This document shows, in pieces, positions 37,068-45,678 of a DNA stretch of 49,705 bases; within the stretch, counting starts at the first letter, position 1; every line of letters begins with the position of its first letter. Location: contig JAUJMO010000001.1 in NCBI GenBank assembly GCA_030446805.1, positions 315,680-365,384 of the forward strand, given 5' to 3'. The stretch is from Caulobacteraceae bacterium (lineage in GTDB: Bacteria; Pseudomonadota; Alphaproteobacteria; Caulobacterales; Caulobacteraceae). The translations under genes were made by a program, and so were the position numbers. The notes under the pieces were generated by a model that worked only from the letters and a program-made list of their open reading frames with translations, was not told the DNA's origin and made no database searches.

Positions 37068-37122
37068 GAAGCGAAACACCACGGGACGGGCGAGGCCCCG
37101 CCCCACGAGAAGGAAGGCGCGT

Positions 37123-37797
37123 ATGGAAACTCAGGCCCTCAAGGAGCCCATCCCGTTCGACAGGACGGTCCTTGCGCGGATCGCGCGCACGCCGGTTCCT
37201 GCGGACGATGAGCTCGAAGCAGAGGTCGAGCGACCTTCACAGGACGAGGCCGAGGCCGCCGTCCGCACCTTGCTTCGCTGGGCCGGCGACGACCCCGACC
37301 GCGAGGGCCTGCTGGACACCCCCGCCCGCGTCGCCCGCTCGTACCAGGAGTTGTTCGCCGGGTATGACGCCGATCCTCGGAAGTACCTCGAACGCACCTT
37401 CGAAGAGGTGGGCGGCTACGACGAGCTTGTCGTCTTGCGCGACATCCGGTTCGTGAGCTTCTGCGAGCACCACATGCTGCCGGTGATCGGCAAGGCGCAC
37501 GTGGGTTATCTTCCCGATAAGCGCGTCGTTGGAATCTCCAAGCTGGCTCGTGTCGTGAACGGCTACGCCCGGCGCCTGCAGATCCAGGAGAAGATGACGG
37601 CCGAGATCGCCACCGCGATCCAGGAAGTCCTTCAGCCGAAGGGCGTGGGCGTCGTGATCGAGGCCGAGCATAGCTGCATGACGCTTCGCGGCGTGAACGC
37701 GCCCAGTTCGTCGCTGAGCACCAGTCAGCTTCTCGGCAAGGTGCGTGACGATGGCAGAACCCGGGAGGAGTTTCTGCGCCTTGTGCGCGGCGGGTGA
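37123..37797 (+). CDS. folE: GTP cyclohydrolase I
   Basis: 224 residues from ATG 37123 behind AAGGAAG. It converts GTP to dihydroneopterin triphosphate, the entry to folate and tetrahydropterin. The zinc and catalytic motifs are intact: [40 protein letters not shown] and [11 protein letters not shown], giving Cys/His/Cys zinc ligands. An N-terminal extension of about 40 residues is acidic. It is not with other folate genes (folK is 7 kb away) but has an ECF-type promoter, suggesting a stress-linked supply of pterin, perhaps for phenylalanine hydroxylase or repair of the folate pool. Confidence 0.95.
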   Translation: METQALKEPIPFDRTVLARIARTPVPADDELEAEVERPSQDEAEAAVRTLLRWAGDDPDREGLLDTPARVARSYQELFAGYDADPRKYLERTFEEVGGYDELVVLRDIRFVSFCEHHMLPVIGKAHVGYLPDKRVVGISKLARVVNGYARRLQIQEKMTAEIATAIQEVLQPKGVGVVIEAEHSCMTLRGVNAPSSSLSTSQLLGKVRDDGRTREEFLRLVRGG

Positions 37798-37850
37798 GGC
37801 AGCCGCTGCCGGTGGAATGGAGAACTCAGCCGCGCAGGAATGGGTCGAGC

Positions 37851-38069
37851 TCACACGGAAGCCGCGCAAGCAGGGGTGGTGGACACACCGGGCGGGGCGT
37901 CAGCGAGCATCGCATGGACCTCCGGACGGCCTAGCCAGCGGATCTCCTCAAGTTCGGTGCGGTCGGGCGAGGCCGCATCCCCCGGAGCTTGATGGAGCCC
38001 GGCCGGGTCCAGCCCGTCGTCCGCCTGGGCAAGAGCCCCGCCGTTCGCCGCAGCTGCAAGGGACGTCAC
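37851..38069 (-). pseudogene. Possible remnant of a NUDIX hydrolase C-terminus
   Basis: The 72-residue frame contains ELEEIRWLGRPEVHAMLADA, which resembles the segment near the C-terminus of NudC-type NUDIX hydrolases (EIRWFSREEV and following). No NUDIX box and no intact upstream part was found. The remainder of 37798-38381 shows no other gene-like frame. I treat this as a possible gene remnant; chance similarity is an equal possibility. Confidence 0.25.
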
Positions 38070-38381
38070 GCCGTGCGCCTGCTCGAGGGCCTCAAGCCGA
38101 TCGGCCAGGCGCGGTGGTGCAGATCGACTCCCTCCTCATCACGCTCGCGCCCGGTAAGCCCATCAAGCACTTCACCGCTTCAGCCTTTCCTCAGGCCGGC
38201 GAACCCGGCCGGGGTTGACCCCCACGCCCGGCTCCCTAAGTCCTCGCTGCGGACCGGGCCCCTCTGATGATCGCTAGCGTGCGATCGTGATGTCGGATCG
38301 CATCGAGCGCGCTCGCTGGTTGGTCCGGACTTCCCGCCCCGCCGATCCGCGCTCATCCGTTCAGGCTGGGAGGATCCACGA

Positions 38382-39176
38382 ATGAAGCATGACAACGACT
38401 GCGGTTGCGCAGCCCCCGGGCGCGCGCCCCTCACCCGGCGGATGTTCGGCGGGGTTCTCGGCGGCGCCGGGGTGGCCGGAGCCGCCGCCCTCACGGCGGG
38501 TTCGCCCGCGGCGGCGCAGCCCGTCCCGCGAACCGCCCCGGCCAAGGGCGGCAAGACCACGCTGACGCCCGACCAGGCGCTGGCCTTGCTGAAGGAGGGC
38601 AATCGCAGCTTTCTGACCGACAGCCCCGTGCGCGCCGCTTCGGGTCGCGAACGCCGGCTGGCGATCGCGCAAAGCCAGGCGCCCTTCGCCGCTTATGTGA
38701 CCTGCTCGGACAGCCGGGTCTCGCCTGAGCTCCTGTTCGGGCGCGGCCTGGGTGAGCTGTTCATCATCCGCAACGCGGGCAATACGGTGGACACGGTGGC
38801 CGAGGGCAGCATCGAATATGCGGTGGCCGAACTGGGCGTGCCGCTGGTGGTCGTGATGGGCCATGAACGCTGCGGCGCGGTGTCCGCCGCCGTCTCGGTG
38901 GTGCGCCAGAACGCGCGCTTCCCAGGCAGCATCGGCAAGATGGTCGAGCCGATCATCCCGGCCGTGCTTCAGGCCCAGGGCCAGCCCGGCGACCTGGTCG
39001 ACAACGCCATCCGCGAGAACGTGCGGCGGGTGGTCAACCAGCTGCGCACCCAGTCCGACCCGCTGCTGCTGGAACCGCAGCGCACCGGCCGGGTCAAGGT
39101 GGTCGGGGCCTACTACGACCTGGACACCGGCAGCGTCGACTTCTTCGACGAGCCCCGGGCCGCGCGACGCGGCTGA
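38382..39176 (+). CDS. Tat-exported beta-class carbonic anhydrase
   Basis: 264 residues. A twin-arginine signal (LTRRMFGGVLGGAGVAGAA, arginines at 19-20) leads to a cleavage region SPAAAQP near 46, so the protein is exported folded with its metal. The beta carbonic anhydrase zinc site is complete: Cys108 and Asp110 (with the Arg partner) in VTCSDSRVSPE, and His161 and Cys164 in GHERCGAV. It interconverts CO2 and bicarbonate, here in the periplasm. A clear ribosome site (GGGAGGA) precedes ATG 38382. Confidence 0.93.
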   Translation: MKHDNDCGCAAPGRAPLTRRMFGGVLGGAGVAGAAALTAGSPAAAQPVPRTAPAKGGKTTLTPDQALALLKEGNRSFLTDSPVRAASGRERRLAIAQSQAPFAAYVTCSDSRVSPELLFGRGLGELFIIRNAGNTVDTVAEGSIEYAVAELGVPLVVVMGHERCGAVSAAVSVVRQNARFPGSIGKMVEPIIPAVLQAQGQPGDLVDNAIRENVRRVVNQLRTQSDPLLLEPQRTGRVKVVGAYYDLDTGSVDFFDEPRAARRG

Positions 39177-39206
39177 GCCGTGCGCGCGTAAGGTCCGCTC
39201 GGCGCG

Positions 39207-39452
39207 GTGAGGCGGTTGGAAGGCCGCCCCACCGTCCTGCCGCTCGCTAAGGGGGCGATCGCCCCAGAGTCGACCGCAATAGCCTTGCACGGGGCCCCGG
39301 CGGCCGTGAACACCCAGCTGTGGTCCGCCGTCTTCGTGAACGGGCCAGCGACGAAGGACGGCCGCCTGCTGCTGTGGTTCGACGGTCGCGCCCGCCTCCG
39401 AGAGGGCGGCGACGAGCTCGACGTGAGCATCCTACGCCCAGGGCTCGGGTGA
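39207..39452 (+). CDS. Hypothetical small protein
   Basis: 81 residues from GTG 39207, 30 bases after the carbonic anhydrase stop. Codon third positions are strongly G/C and the sequence looks protein-like (TQLWSAVFVNGPATKDGR, LLLWFDGRARLREGGDEL), but no family is recognised and the ribosome site is weak. It may be a true small gene or a remnant. Confidence 0.35.
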   Translation: MRRLEGRPTVLPLAKGAIAPESTAIALHGAPAAVNTQLWSAVFVNGPATKDGRLLLWFDGRARLREGGDELDVSILRPGLG

Positions 39453-39527
39453 CCCCAAGGTGGACGTCTGTCTTTGAACCTGAATCAATCAGCTGCCGGC
39501 CGACCCGGCTGTTGGCGAGACAGCGAC

Positions 39528-40109
39528 TTAGCGTGTTCGGAAACAATGGAGCGGGAGTGAGTTCGGAGGCGTCCGCGAGCCATCGCGAACCTTCGCCTTG
39601 AGTCCGCGGCCGCGGGCCGCCTCCAAGAGGCGCTCGGCCGAGCCGGTTTCAGCGGGCGTTACGCCCCGCCGCTTCATGATCTGACGGAACTTGCGGGCCT
39701 TGCCGAAGAGTCCGGCGCCGCATGCGAAGACGTCCACCGCGGCGGCCGTGTCTGGGTTCAGAATGTGGCGCACATTGGCCTCCGAATTGGAGCTGACCAC
39801 GGCGACCCCAAGGCCCGCTTCCTTCAAGGACCACAGCATTGGAGCGACCCCATCGAAGAGCTTTATGGTCCCGGCGTCGGCCGCCATGCGGCGGCGGAAA
39901 TCGGCCGCGATCGCCGGCAGCTTCCAACGGGGCACGCGCATGTAGCTGACGATCTCGCGACTGCTGCGGCCGCGGAGCATGGCGATCTCCGTATGGGAAA
40001 GCTCACGGAAGCCGTGGCGGCCTGCGAGATGGTTCATGACCCCCGTCGTCCAAGCGGCGCTGTCGGCCAGCGTGCCGTCGAAGTCGAAGATCACCAGCTT
40101 GTACCTCAT
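39528..40109 (-). CDS. HAD-superfamily hydrolase with an altered C-terminus
   Basis: 193 residues. The N-terminal part is a normal phosphoglycolate phosphatase-like HAD protein: nucleophile motif IFDFDGTLADS, the helical cap with RGRSSREIVSYM, motif II VAVVSSNSEANV, and the lysine region GKARKFRQIMKRRGVTPAET. After that the expected GDxxxD motif IV, which binds magnesium, is missing: the frame goes straight to GSAERLLEAARGRGLKAKV and an unrelated tail. A deletion and/or frameshift near 39600-39650 is likely, so activity is doubtful. Confidence 0.7.
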   Translation of the reverse strand: MRYKLVIFDFDGTLADSAAWTTGVMNHLAGRHGFRELSHTEIAMLRGRSSREIVSYMRVPRWKLPAIAADFRRRMAADAGTIKLFDGVAPMLWSLKEAGLGVAVVSSNSEANVRHILNPDTAAAVDVFACGAGLFGKARKFRQIMKRRGVTPAETGSAERLLEAARGRGLKAKVRDGSRTPPNSLPLHCFRTR

Positions 40110-40487
40110 GGCTTGCTGTTCCTCGTCTCACGGTGACGCTCAGCGGCCTGCGGTGCCTCACATCAGAGGCGTCATCCTGGGCCGTCGTCGACCATTCTGT
40201 GCTGCTCGGCTCCGCCGCGTCGTCAAGGCGAGGTCTTCGTTCGGAGCGAACGGTGGGCGAGCAGCCGCGGACGGGGGGCTCTGCGGGCCCTGGCGCCGGA
40301 GGTGCAGCGCGAGGGCTTTGGCCTGACTCGGACCTTGGCCGAGACGGACAGCGGGCCGGTGCTGACCGCGGGCGGGCTTGGGGGCCGGAGAACCTCAGCG
40401 CTCCCCGTCGCCGCGGGGCAGGCGGGGGCCAAGGCCATGCCCGTGCCCCTGAATACGACCTGCCTCCCTTGAGCGCAGAGTTTCCTG
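40110..40487. other. Intergenic stretch without a convincing gene
   Basis: 378 bases between the HAD gene and the transglycosylase gene. One plus-strand frame ending near 40470 is open and moderately protein-like (RALAPEVQREGFGLTRTLAE) but has no start with a ribosome site and no recognisable family. The region just before 40110 must hold the HAD promoter. Confidence 0.4.
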
Positions 40488-42254
40488 TCAGCGGCCGCCG
40501 CCGCCGCGGTAACCGCCGCCGGCTTGGTAAGGGGTGGGCTGGTAGGGCGTGGGCTGGGTGGTGGCGACGTTGTAGCCGAAGCCGCCGCGCTTGAGGTCGC
40601 GGGACAAGGTGACGGGCGCCGAGCCTCCGGCCAGACGGGCTCGGTAGACCTGCATGTTGCTCATCACATTCATGACGTAGTTGCGGGTCTCGCTGAAGGG
40701 GATGCACTCGATGTAGTCGAGCGGGTCGGTGGTGGAGGCCCGGGGGTCGCCGCAGTAGGCGGCCCACTGACCCGGACGGCCCGGACCCGCGTTGTAGCCG
40801 GCCGCGGCCATGATGTAGCTGCCGCTGAATCGGTCGGCGACCTGGCCCAGATAGGCCGAGCCCAGGCGCATGTTGTAGACGGGCTCCCACAGTTGGCCCT
40901 CGTCGTAGCCGATGCCGATCTTGCGGGCGGTGTCGCGGGCTGTGCCCGGGAGCAGCTGCATCATGCCCCGAGCGTCCGCGCTGGAGCGCACGCGGGGGTC
41001 GAACTGGCTTTCCTGGCGGGTGATGGCCAGAACAAACGCGGGTTCGGCGCCCCCGGCCACGCTTGGCGGGTTGACGACGGGATACCCCCGCTCGTGCAGG
41101 ATGACACCGCGCTGAGCTCCGCGACGATAGGCCAGCAAGGAGAGCTCCTGCTCTCCCATCCCCTTGATGGTGTCCATGGCGAGCGCGAGCTCGGTCGGGG
41201 TCTGGGCGATGTCGCCCAGGTGGAGGCCGAAGACGCGGACCAGACTCTTCTCGCCCGCCGAGGCCAGGAGTCGAAGCGCGCGAACCACCTCGCGGTTGTT
41301 GAAAGCGGCGCGCTCGGCGGCGGTGAGGGTCGGGTCGGGGAGGAGCATGATCTGGGCGCCGCCCGTCTTCTCGGCGGCGAGTTGGCCGTAGAAGGTGGTC
41401 GTGTGCTGGGCGCCCAGGAGGTAGTGGGCGCGGGCCTGGTCGGGCCGACCCGCCGCCTCTGCGGTGCGTCCGCGCCAATAGGCGGCGCGGGCCTTGCTGA
41501 CGGGGCTGCGGACGTTGGCGTCCAGGCGGGCGAAATGACCGGCGGCCAACTGCGGATTGCGCAGCTTGTTCAGCGCCAGCCAGCCCGCGAACGACTCGGC
41601 TTCGGCGAACTCGGTCCCCCCGGGCGTGAGGCCGTGGTTGGCCACCGCGGAGTAGGCTGCGGCGATGTCGCCGGACCGGAGCGCCTCGTTCATGCGTTGG
41701 CGCATCGCGGTGAAAACGGAGCCCTCTCCGGCTTCGAGATTGGACTCGCGCAGGGTGGAATAGGGCACGGGGCCCGTCGGCGCCGTGGGGCTGCTGAAGC
41801 GTTGCAGGGCGGCCTTGCGGCCGGCCTCGCGGGGCCAGCCGGCCAAAGCGCTGTTGGCGCGGGCCACCTCGTTGGGACCGAGCTGTTCGGCGAACACGTC
41901 CACCAGCGCCCAGTCCACGATCTTGCGAGCGACCGGGTCGGACAGGGACGCCTGGTAGAAGCGCGCGCCTTCCTGGTCGCGACCCCGGGCGGCCTCAAGC
42001 GCCGCATGCAGGGTCTCGGACTGCGAGTTGTAGGTCGGGCGGCTCGGCGCGGTCACGGCATAGGGCGCCGGGCCCGCCGGGTAGGTCTGAGCGCCGAAGG
42101 GACTGGCGGGAGCCGGAACCGGCTGGGGCGCGCCGGAGGGAGAGGCGCCGTATTGGGGGGGGGCGTACTGGGCCTGGGCGGGCGTGACCGCGAGACCCAA
42201 CCAGACGGTCAGGGCCAGGCTGCGGCGAACCGGAATACGGCTCCAAAGGCTCAT
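40488..42254 (-). CDS. slt: Soluble lytic murein transglycosylase
   Basis: 588 residues from ATG 42254, chosen because it has AGGAGCG upstream and gives a signal peptide directly (RSLALTVWLGLAVTPAQAQ). A Pro/Gln-rich linker is followed by a long alpha-helical superhelical region (about 80-430) and the C-terminal SLT catalytic domain, with the catalytic Glu in LAITRQESQFDPRVRSSADA, then GMMQLLPGTARDTA, GSAYLGQVADRF and AAAGYNAGPGRPGQW. It cleaves peptidoglycan in the periplasm. The tail after 600 bases of domain is Gly/Pro/Gln-rich. Confidence 0.93.
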   Translation of the reverse strand: MSLWSRIPVRRSLALTVWLGLAVTPAQAQYAPPQYGASPSGAPQPVPAPASPFGAQTYPAGPAPYAVTAPSRPTYNSQSETLHAALEAARGRDQEGARFYQASLSDPVARKIVDWALVDVFAEQLGPNEVARANSALAGWPREAGRKAALQRFSSPTAPTGPVPYSTLRESNLEAGEGSVFTAMRQRMNEALRSGDIAAAYSAVANHGLTPGGTEFAEAESFAGWLALNKLRNPQLAAGHFARLDANVRSPVSKARAAYWRGRTAEAAGRPDQARAHYLLGAQHTTTFYGQLAAEKTGGAQIMLLPDPTLTAAERAAFNNREVVRALRLLASAGEKSLVRVFGLHLGDIAQTPTELALAMDTIKGMGEQELSLLAYRRGAQRGVILHERGYPVVNPPSVAGGAEPAFVLAITRQESQFDPRVRSSADARGMMQLLPGTARDTARKIGIGYDEGQLWEPVYNMRLGSAYLGQVADRFSGSYIMAAAGYNAGPGRPGQWAAYCGDPRASTTDPLDYIECIPFSETRNYVMNVMSNMQVYRARLAGGSAPVTLSRDLKRGGFGYNVATTQPTPYQPTPYQAGGGYRGGGGR

Positions 42255-42412
42255 GGTCGCTCCTGACACATCGGACGTTGGGCGGGGCCGCGGTTGCGGG
42301 GCCGCGGCGAGGTTCCTAGCATGCACAACAGAAGGTGACTGCATTCTGACCGCGACTCCCTCCGCGACAAAGAATAGGTCACCTCCCCATTTTCCCAGGT
42401 CCCGCACCCGAC

Positions 42413-43303
42413 ATGGCCAGTCCCCTTCCGCTGCAAGGCTCCATCACCGCCCTGGTCACCCCTCTCCGGGACGGGAAGGTGGACGAGGAGGCTTTCCGCG
42501 CTCTTGTGCAGCGCCAGATCGCGGCCGGAACCCACGGGCTGGTGCCCTGCGGCACGACAGGGGAGAGCGCCACCCTGACGCAGGCCGAGCACATGCGGGT
42601 GGTGGAGATCTGCGTCGAGGTGACTCAGGGGCGCGTGCCGGTCATCGCGGGCGCCGGCGCCAACGAGACGGGCAGGGCGGTGGAGCTGGTCCGCGCGGCG
42701 CAGGCCGCGGGGGCGGACGCGGCCCTGGTGGTCACGCCCTATTACAACAAGCCCAGCCAGGAGGGGCTGTTCCGCCATTACGCCGCCATCGCGGACGGGT
42801 GCGACCTGCCGGTGGTGATCTATGACGTACCCGGGCGCACGGGTGTGACCCTGGCCGTGGACACCGTGGCCCGGATCGCCGCCCTGCCCAGCATGATCGG
42901 CATCAAGGACGCGACCGGCGATCTCGGCAAGGCCAGCCTGATGCAACAGGCGTGCGGGGAGGCGTTCATCCTGATCAGCGGGGATGATCCAAGCGCACTC
43001 GGCTATCTAGCCCACGGCGGGCGAGGCTGCATCTCGGTGTCGTCTAACGTGGCGCCCGAGGCCTGCGCCGCCTTCCAGAACGCGTGCCTGGCGGGCGACT
43101 ACGGAACCGCGCGGGAGTGGCAGGGGCGGCTGATCGCCCTGCACGGGGCCCTGTTCCTGGACAATTCGCCCGCGCCGACCAAGTTCGCCCTGGCCAGCCT
43201 GGGGCTGTGCTCGGAGGAGGTGCGCCTTCCGCTCGCGCCCTGCGCGGAAAAGGCCCGGCCGGCGGTGCTGGAGGCCATGCGCCTGGCGGGAGTGACGGCG
43301 TGA
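42413..43303 (+). CDS. dapA: 4-hydroxy-tetrahydrodipicolinate synthase
   Basis: 296 residues, condensing pyruvate and aspartate semialdehyde on the lysine/diaminopimelate pathway. Motifs are [32 protein letters not shown] (catalytic Tyr), [10 protein letters not shown], and the Schiff-base lysine in [11 protein letters not shown]. Length and motif order are standard. It is divergent from the transglycosylase gene with 158 bases between, and its stop overlaps the GTG start of smpB. Confidence 0.96.
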   Translation: MASPLPLQGSITALVTPLRDGKVDEEAFRALVQRQIAAGTHGLVPCGTTGESATLTQAEHMRVVEICVEVTQGRVPVIAGAGANETGRAVELVRAAQAAGADAALVVTPYYNKPSQEGLFRHYAAIADGCDLPVVIYDVPGRTGVTLAVDTVARIAALPSMIGIKDATGDLGKASLMQQACGEAFILISGDDPSALGYLAHGGRGCISVSSNVAPEACAAFQNACLAGDYGTAREWQGRLIALHGALFLDNSPAPTKFALASLGLCSEEVRLPLAPCAEKARPAVLEAMRLAGVTA

Positions 43304-43758
43304 GCGTGGCCAAGCTGATCGCGGAGAACCGGCGCGCACGTTACGACTACTTCATCGAGGAGGTGTTCGAGGCGGGGTTGGTGCTGACCGGAAGCGAGGT
43401 GAAGTCGCTGCGGGAAGGACGGGCCAACATCGCGGAATCCTACGCCTCGGCGGAAGGCGAGGCGATCGTGCTGATCAACGCCGACATCCCCCCCTTCAAA
43501 CATGGCAACCGGTTCAACCACGAACCGCGTCGGCCCCGAAAGCTGCTTCTGCACAAGAAGGAGATCGGCAAGATGATGGGGGCGGTGCGGCGGGAAGGTC
43601 AGACCCTGATCCCGCTGAAGCTCTACTTCAACGACAAGGGGCTGGCGAAGCTCGAACTGGGCATCGCCAAGGGCAAGAAGCTGCACGACAAGCGCGAAGC
43701 CGCCGCGGATCGCGACTGGCAGCGCGACAAGGCGCGGCTCATGCGCGAGAAGGGCTGA
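43300..43758 (+). CDS. smpB: SsrA-binding protein SmpB
   Basis: 152 residues from GTG 43300, which overlaps the dapA stop (GTGA); GTG 43306 is an alternative. SmpB brings tmRNA to stalled ribosomes. Typical segments are [68 protein letters not shown] and the basic tail [19 protein letters not shown]. The tail-to-tail neighbour on the minus strand overlaps its last 20 bases. Confidence 0.96.
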   Translation: MSVAKLIAENRRARYDYFIEEVFEAGLVLTGSEVKSLREGRANIAESYASAEGEAIVLINADIPPFKHGNRFNHEPRRPRKLLLHKKEIGKMMGAVRREGQTLIPLKLYFNDKGLAKLELGIAKGKKLHDKREAAADRDWQRDKARLMREKG

Positions 43759-44057
43759 GCTTCCCACGCCCGGCCAGGAAGGCGCGGTTGAGGGCGTGGA
43801 GATCGGCCGCGCCGGTCCGGACGGCCTGGCCGAGCGAGATGGCCTGGGCGAGCCGATCTCGAGAAAGGTGCTTGCAGGCCCGGGCCGGCGGCGGCGCGCG
43901 CCAGGGGCGGCTGCAGACGGCGTCCAGGATCACGCGGGCGAAGCGGTGATCCAGGCGGTCGGGGTCGGTCGGGGCGGCTGGCGGCGGGCTGGGACAGCTC
44001 GTGGCGGATGAGGTGGAGCCAGAGGGCGCGCGAGGCTCCGAGTTCGGAGTCAGCCAT
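43739..44057 (-). pseudogene. Hypothetical gene co-operonic with UDG, split by a frameshift
   Basis: The ATG at 44057 overlaps the uracil-DNA glycosylase stop by 8 bases, and the first frame reads ADSELGASRALWLHLIRHEL. Near 43970, in a C-rich run, the plausible reading moves to the next frame: PDRLDHRFARVILDAVCSRP, then LHALNRAFLAGRG, ending at 43739. Joined, they give a protein of about 105 residues that reads as one coherent alpha-helical chain. I do not recognise a function. A single missing base (real or a sequencing error in the CCGCCCC tract) explains it. Confidence 0.6.
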
Positions 44058-44721
44058 CCAGGAGGGCGCGGGCGCGGAGGAAAACGGCTTCGAACATCTC
44101 GGGGGTGAGCCGGCCGGTGTTCGTGTTCAACCGCGAGCAGTGATAGCTGTTGATCAGGGTGTAGGGACCGACCTCGGCCTCCACCCCATGGCCGGCCCGG
44201 ACGCCGGCGACGCGGGCCCCCAGGGCGCGCAGCACGTTGCGGCGGGAGACGTCGCCCAGGGTGACGATCACGCGCAGGCGGGGCAGGGCGGCTATGCGCT
44301 TGGCCAGGAAGGGGCGGCAGTTGGCCTCCTCCACGGCTTCAGGCTTGTTGGCGGGCGGGGCGCAGCGAACGGCGTTCGAGATCATGCAGTCCACGAGGCG
44401 GAGGTCGTCGTCGGGGCGGGCGAGGTAGGACCCGGTGGCGAAGCCCGTCTTGAGCAGGGTGGCGTAGAGGAGGACGCCCGCCGCGTCGCCGGTGAAGGGG
44501 CGACCGCTAGCGTTGGCGCCGCCGCGGCCGGGAGCAAGGCCCGCCACCAGGAGCCGGGCGTTCGGGTCGCCCCAGGAGGGCACGGCGCCGTTCCACCAGT
44601 CGGGTCTGGCGGCGCGGTTGGCTTCGCGATAGGCGACCAGCCGGGGACAGAGCGGACAGTCTCGCGGCGCTTCCGGGCCGGCGAGGGCGCCTTCGGGCAA
44701 GGGGGCGTGGGTGGCGAGCAT
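44050..44721 (-). CDS. Uracil-DNA glycosylase, family 5 (UDGb type)
   Basis: 223 residues. The N-terminal cysteines in DCPLCPRLVAYRE and further ones (MISNAVRCAPP, ANCRPFL) fit the four-cysteine iron-sulfur cluster of family 4/5 enzymes. The catalytic motif reads GLAPGRGGANASGRPFTGDAAG, which lacks the polar catalytic residue of other families and marks family 5. The final motif is NSYHCSRLNTNTG. It removes uracil or other deaminated bases from DNA. It is divergent from folK with only 5 bases between the starts, so the promoters overlap the opposite genes. Confidence 0.9.
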   Translation of the reverse strand: MLATHAPLPEGALAGPEAPRDCPLCPRLVAYREANRAARPDWWNGAVPSWGDPNARLLVAGLAPGRGGANASGRPFTGDAAGVLLYATLLKTGFATGSYLARPDDDLRLVDCMISNAVRCAPPANKPEAVEEANCRPFLAKRIAALPRLRVIVTLGDVSRRNVLRALGARVAGVRAGHGVEAEVGPYTLINSYHCSRLNTNTGRLTPEMFEAVFLRARALLDG

Positions 44722-44726
44722 CGAGG

Positions 44727-45242
44727 GTGGCTAAAGCAGTCGTGGCCCTGGGGAGCAACCTGCCGGGGCGGTTCGGCTCCATCGACGCCTTGCTGGACGC
44801 CGCCTTGGACGCCCTCGGCGCGGCTGGGCTGGAGGTGGCGAAGGCATCCTCCTCCTGGGCCTCGGCCGCCTGGCCGGACGCTTCGGCTCCGGAATTCCGT
44901 AACCGCGTCGCGCTGGTCGCAACCGACCTGGATGCGGGCGCCGCCCTTGCGGTGCTGCTGGAGATCGAGCGGAGGTTCGGCCGGGAGCGGACGGAGCTCA
45001 ACGCCCCGCGAACGCTGGACCTGGATCTGATCGATCACGACGGGCGGGTGCTGGCGGGGCCGGGGCTGATCCTGCCCCACCCGCGCGCCCACGAGCGTCT
45101 CTTCGTCATGGGACCGCTGGCCGAGATCGCGCCGGCATGGCGCCACCCCGTGCTGGCCCGGACGGCGGCGACGCTGGCGGCGGAGGCGGAGGTCGGGTGT
45201 GACGCCCGTCCGGTCCTGCCGCGTTGCAACATCGGGCGCTGA
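44727..45242 (+). CDS. folK: 2-amino-4-hydroxy-6-hydroxymethyldihydropteridine pyrophosphokinase
   Basis: 171 residues from GTG 44727. FolK activates the pterin for dihydropteroate synthesis. The opening [20 protein letters not shown] and the metal/ATP motif [15 protein letters not shown], followed by [19 protein letters not shown], are diagnostic. No folP or folB is adjacent. rpoZ follows 38 bases downstream. Confidence 0.95.
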   Translation: MAKAVVALGSNLPGRFGSIDALLDAALDALGAAGLEVAKASSSWASAAWPDASAPEFRNRVALVATDLDAGAALAVLLEIERRFGRERTELNAPRTLDLDLIDHDGRVLAGPGLILPHPRAHERLFVMGPLAEIAPAWRHPVLARTAATLAAEAEVGCDARPVLPRCNIGR

Positions 45243-45280
45243 CCGCTATCTTTCCGGGCTACCCCGCCCTGAGAGTCCGC

Positions 45281-45643
45281 ATGGCCCGCGTCACCGTTGA
45301 AGACTGCGTCGAGAAAGTCCCGAACCGCTTCGGTCTCGTGTTGCTGGCCGCGCACCGCGCCCGCCTGATCTCCCAAGGGGGCGAGCTCCTGGTTGACCGG
45401 GACAATGACAAGAACCCGGTGGTGTCGCTGCGCGAGATCGCCGACGCGGCGGTCGCGCCCGATGAGCTGCACGAGGGCCTGATCGGCACCCTGCAGCGGG
45501 TGGACGAGCGGACCGAGGCGGAGGAGGAGACGGAGACCCTGGCGCTGCTGGCCGATCCGACCCACCACGCGATGAGCGAACAGGAGCTGGTCCGCGCCCT
45601 GCAGAGCGACCGCGACGGCGGCGCCCAGGAGGACCGCTACTGA
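45281..45643 (+). CDS. rpoZ: DNA-directed RNA polymerase omega subunit
   Basis: 120 residues from ATG 45281: [20 protein letters not shown], then [13 protein letters not shown], the conserved omega core, and an acidic C-terminal half typical of alphaproteobacterial omega. It sits directly before the (p)ppGpp synthetase/hydrolase gene, a common arrangement; omega also forms part of a ppGpp site on RNA polymerase in many bacteria. Confidence 0.96.
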   Translation: MARVTVEDCVEKVPNRFGLVLLAAHRARLISQGGELLVDRDNDKNPVVSLREIADAAVAPDELHEGLIGTLQRVDERTEAEEETETLALLADPTHHAMSEQELVRALQSDRDGGAQEDRY

Positions 45644-45678
45644 GCGCCGAGTCCCTCGGTGTTCTAGAACGGGAGCCG

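Larger units (their letters stand above)
36783..37122. other. Divergent regulatory region between the sigma factor gene and folE
   Basis: This 340-base interval holds promoter C (36804-36832, minus) close to the sigma gene and promoter D (37039-37067, plus) before folE. The remaining sequence between them shows no gene-like frame with a ribosome site; the open frame running into folE from 36949 lacks coding character before ATG 37123. Confidence 0.5.

Noticed and set aside
38327-38361. GGACTT and CATCCGTT before the carbonic anhydrase as a fifth ECF site
   Set aside because: The -35 has a mismatch and the spacing is 22 bases, so it does not fit the other four sites.
40203-40470. Plus-strand frame reading RALAPEVQREGFGLTRTLAE
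   Set aside because: No start codon with a ribosome site and no recognisable family; left as intergenic.
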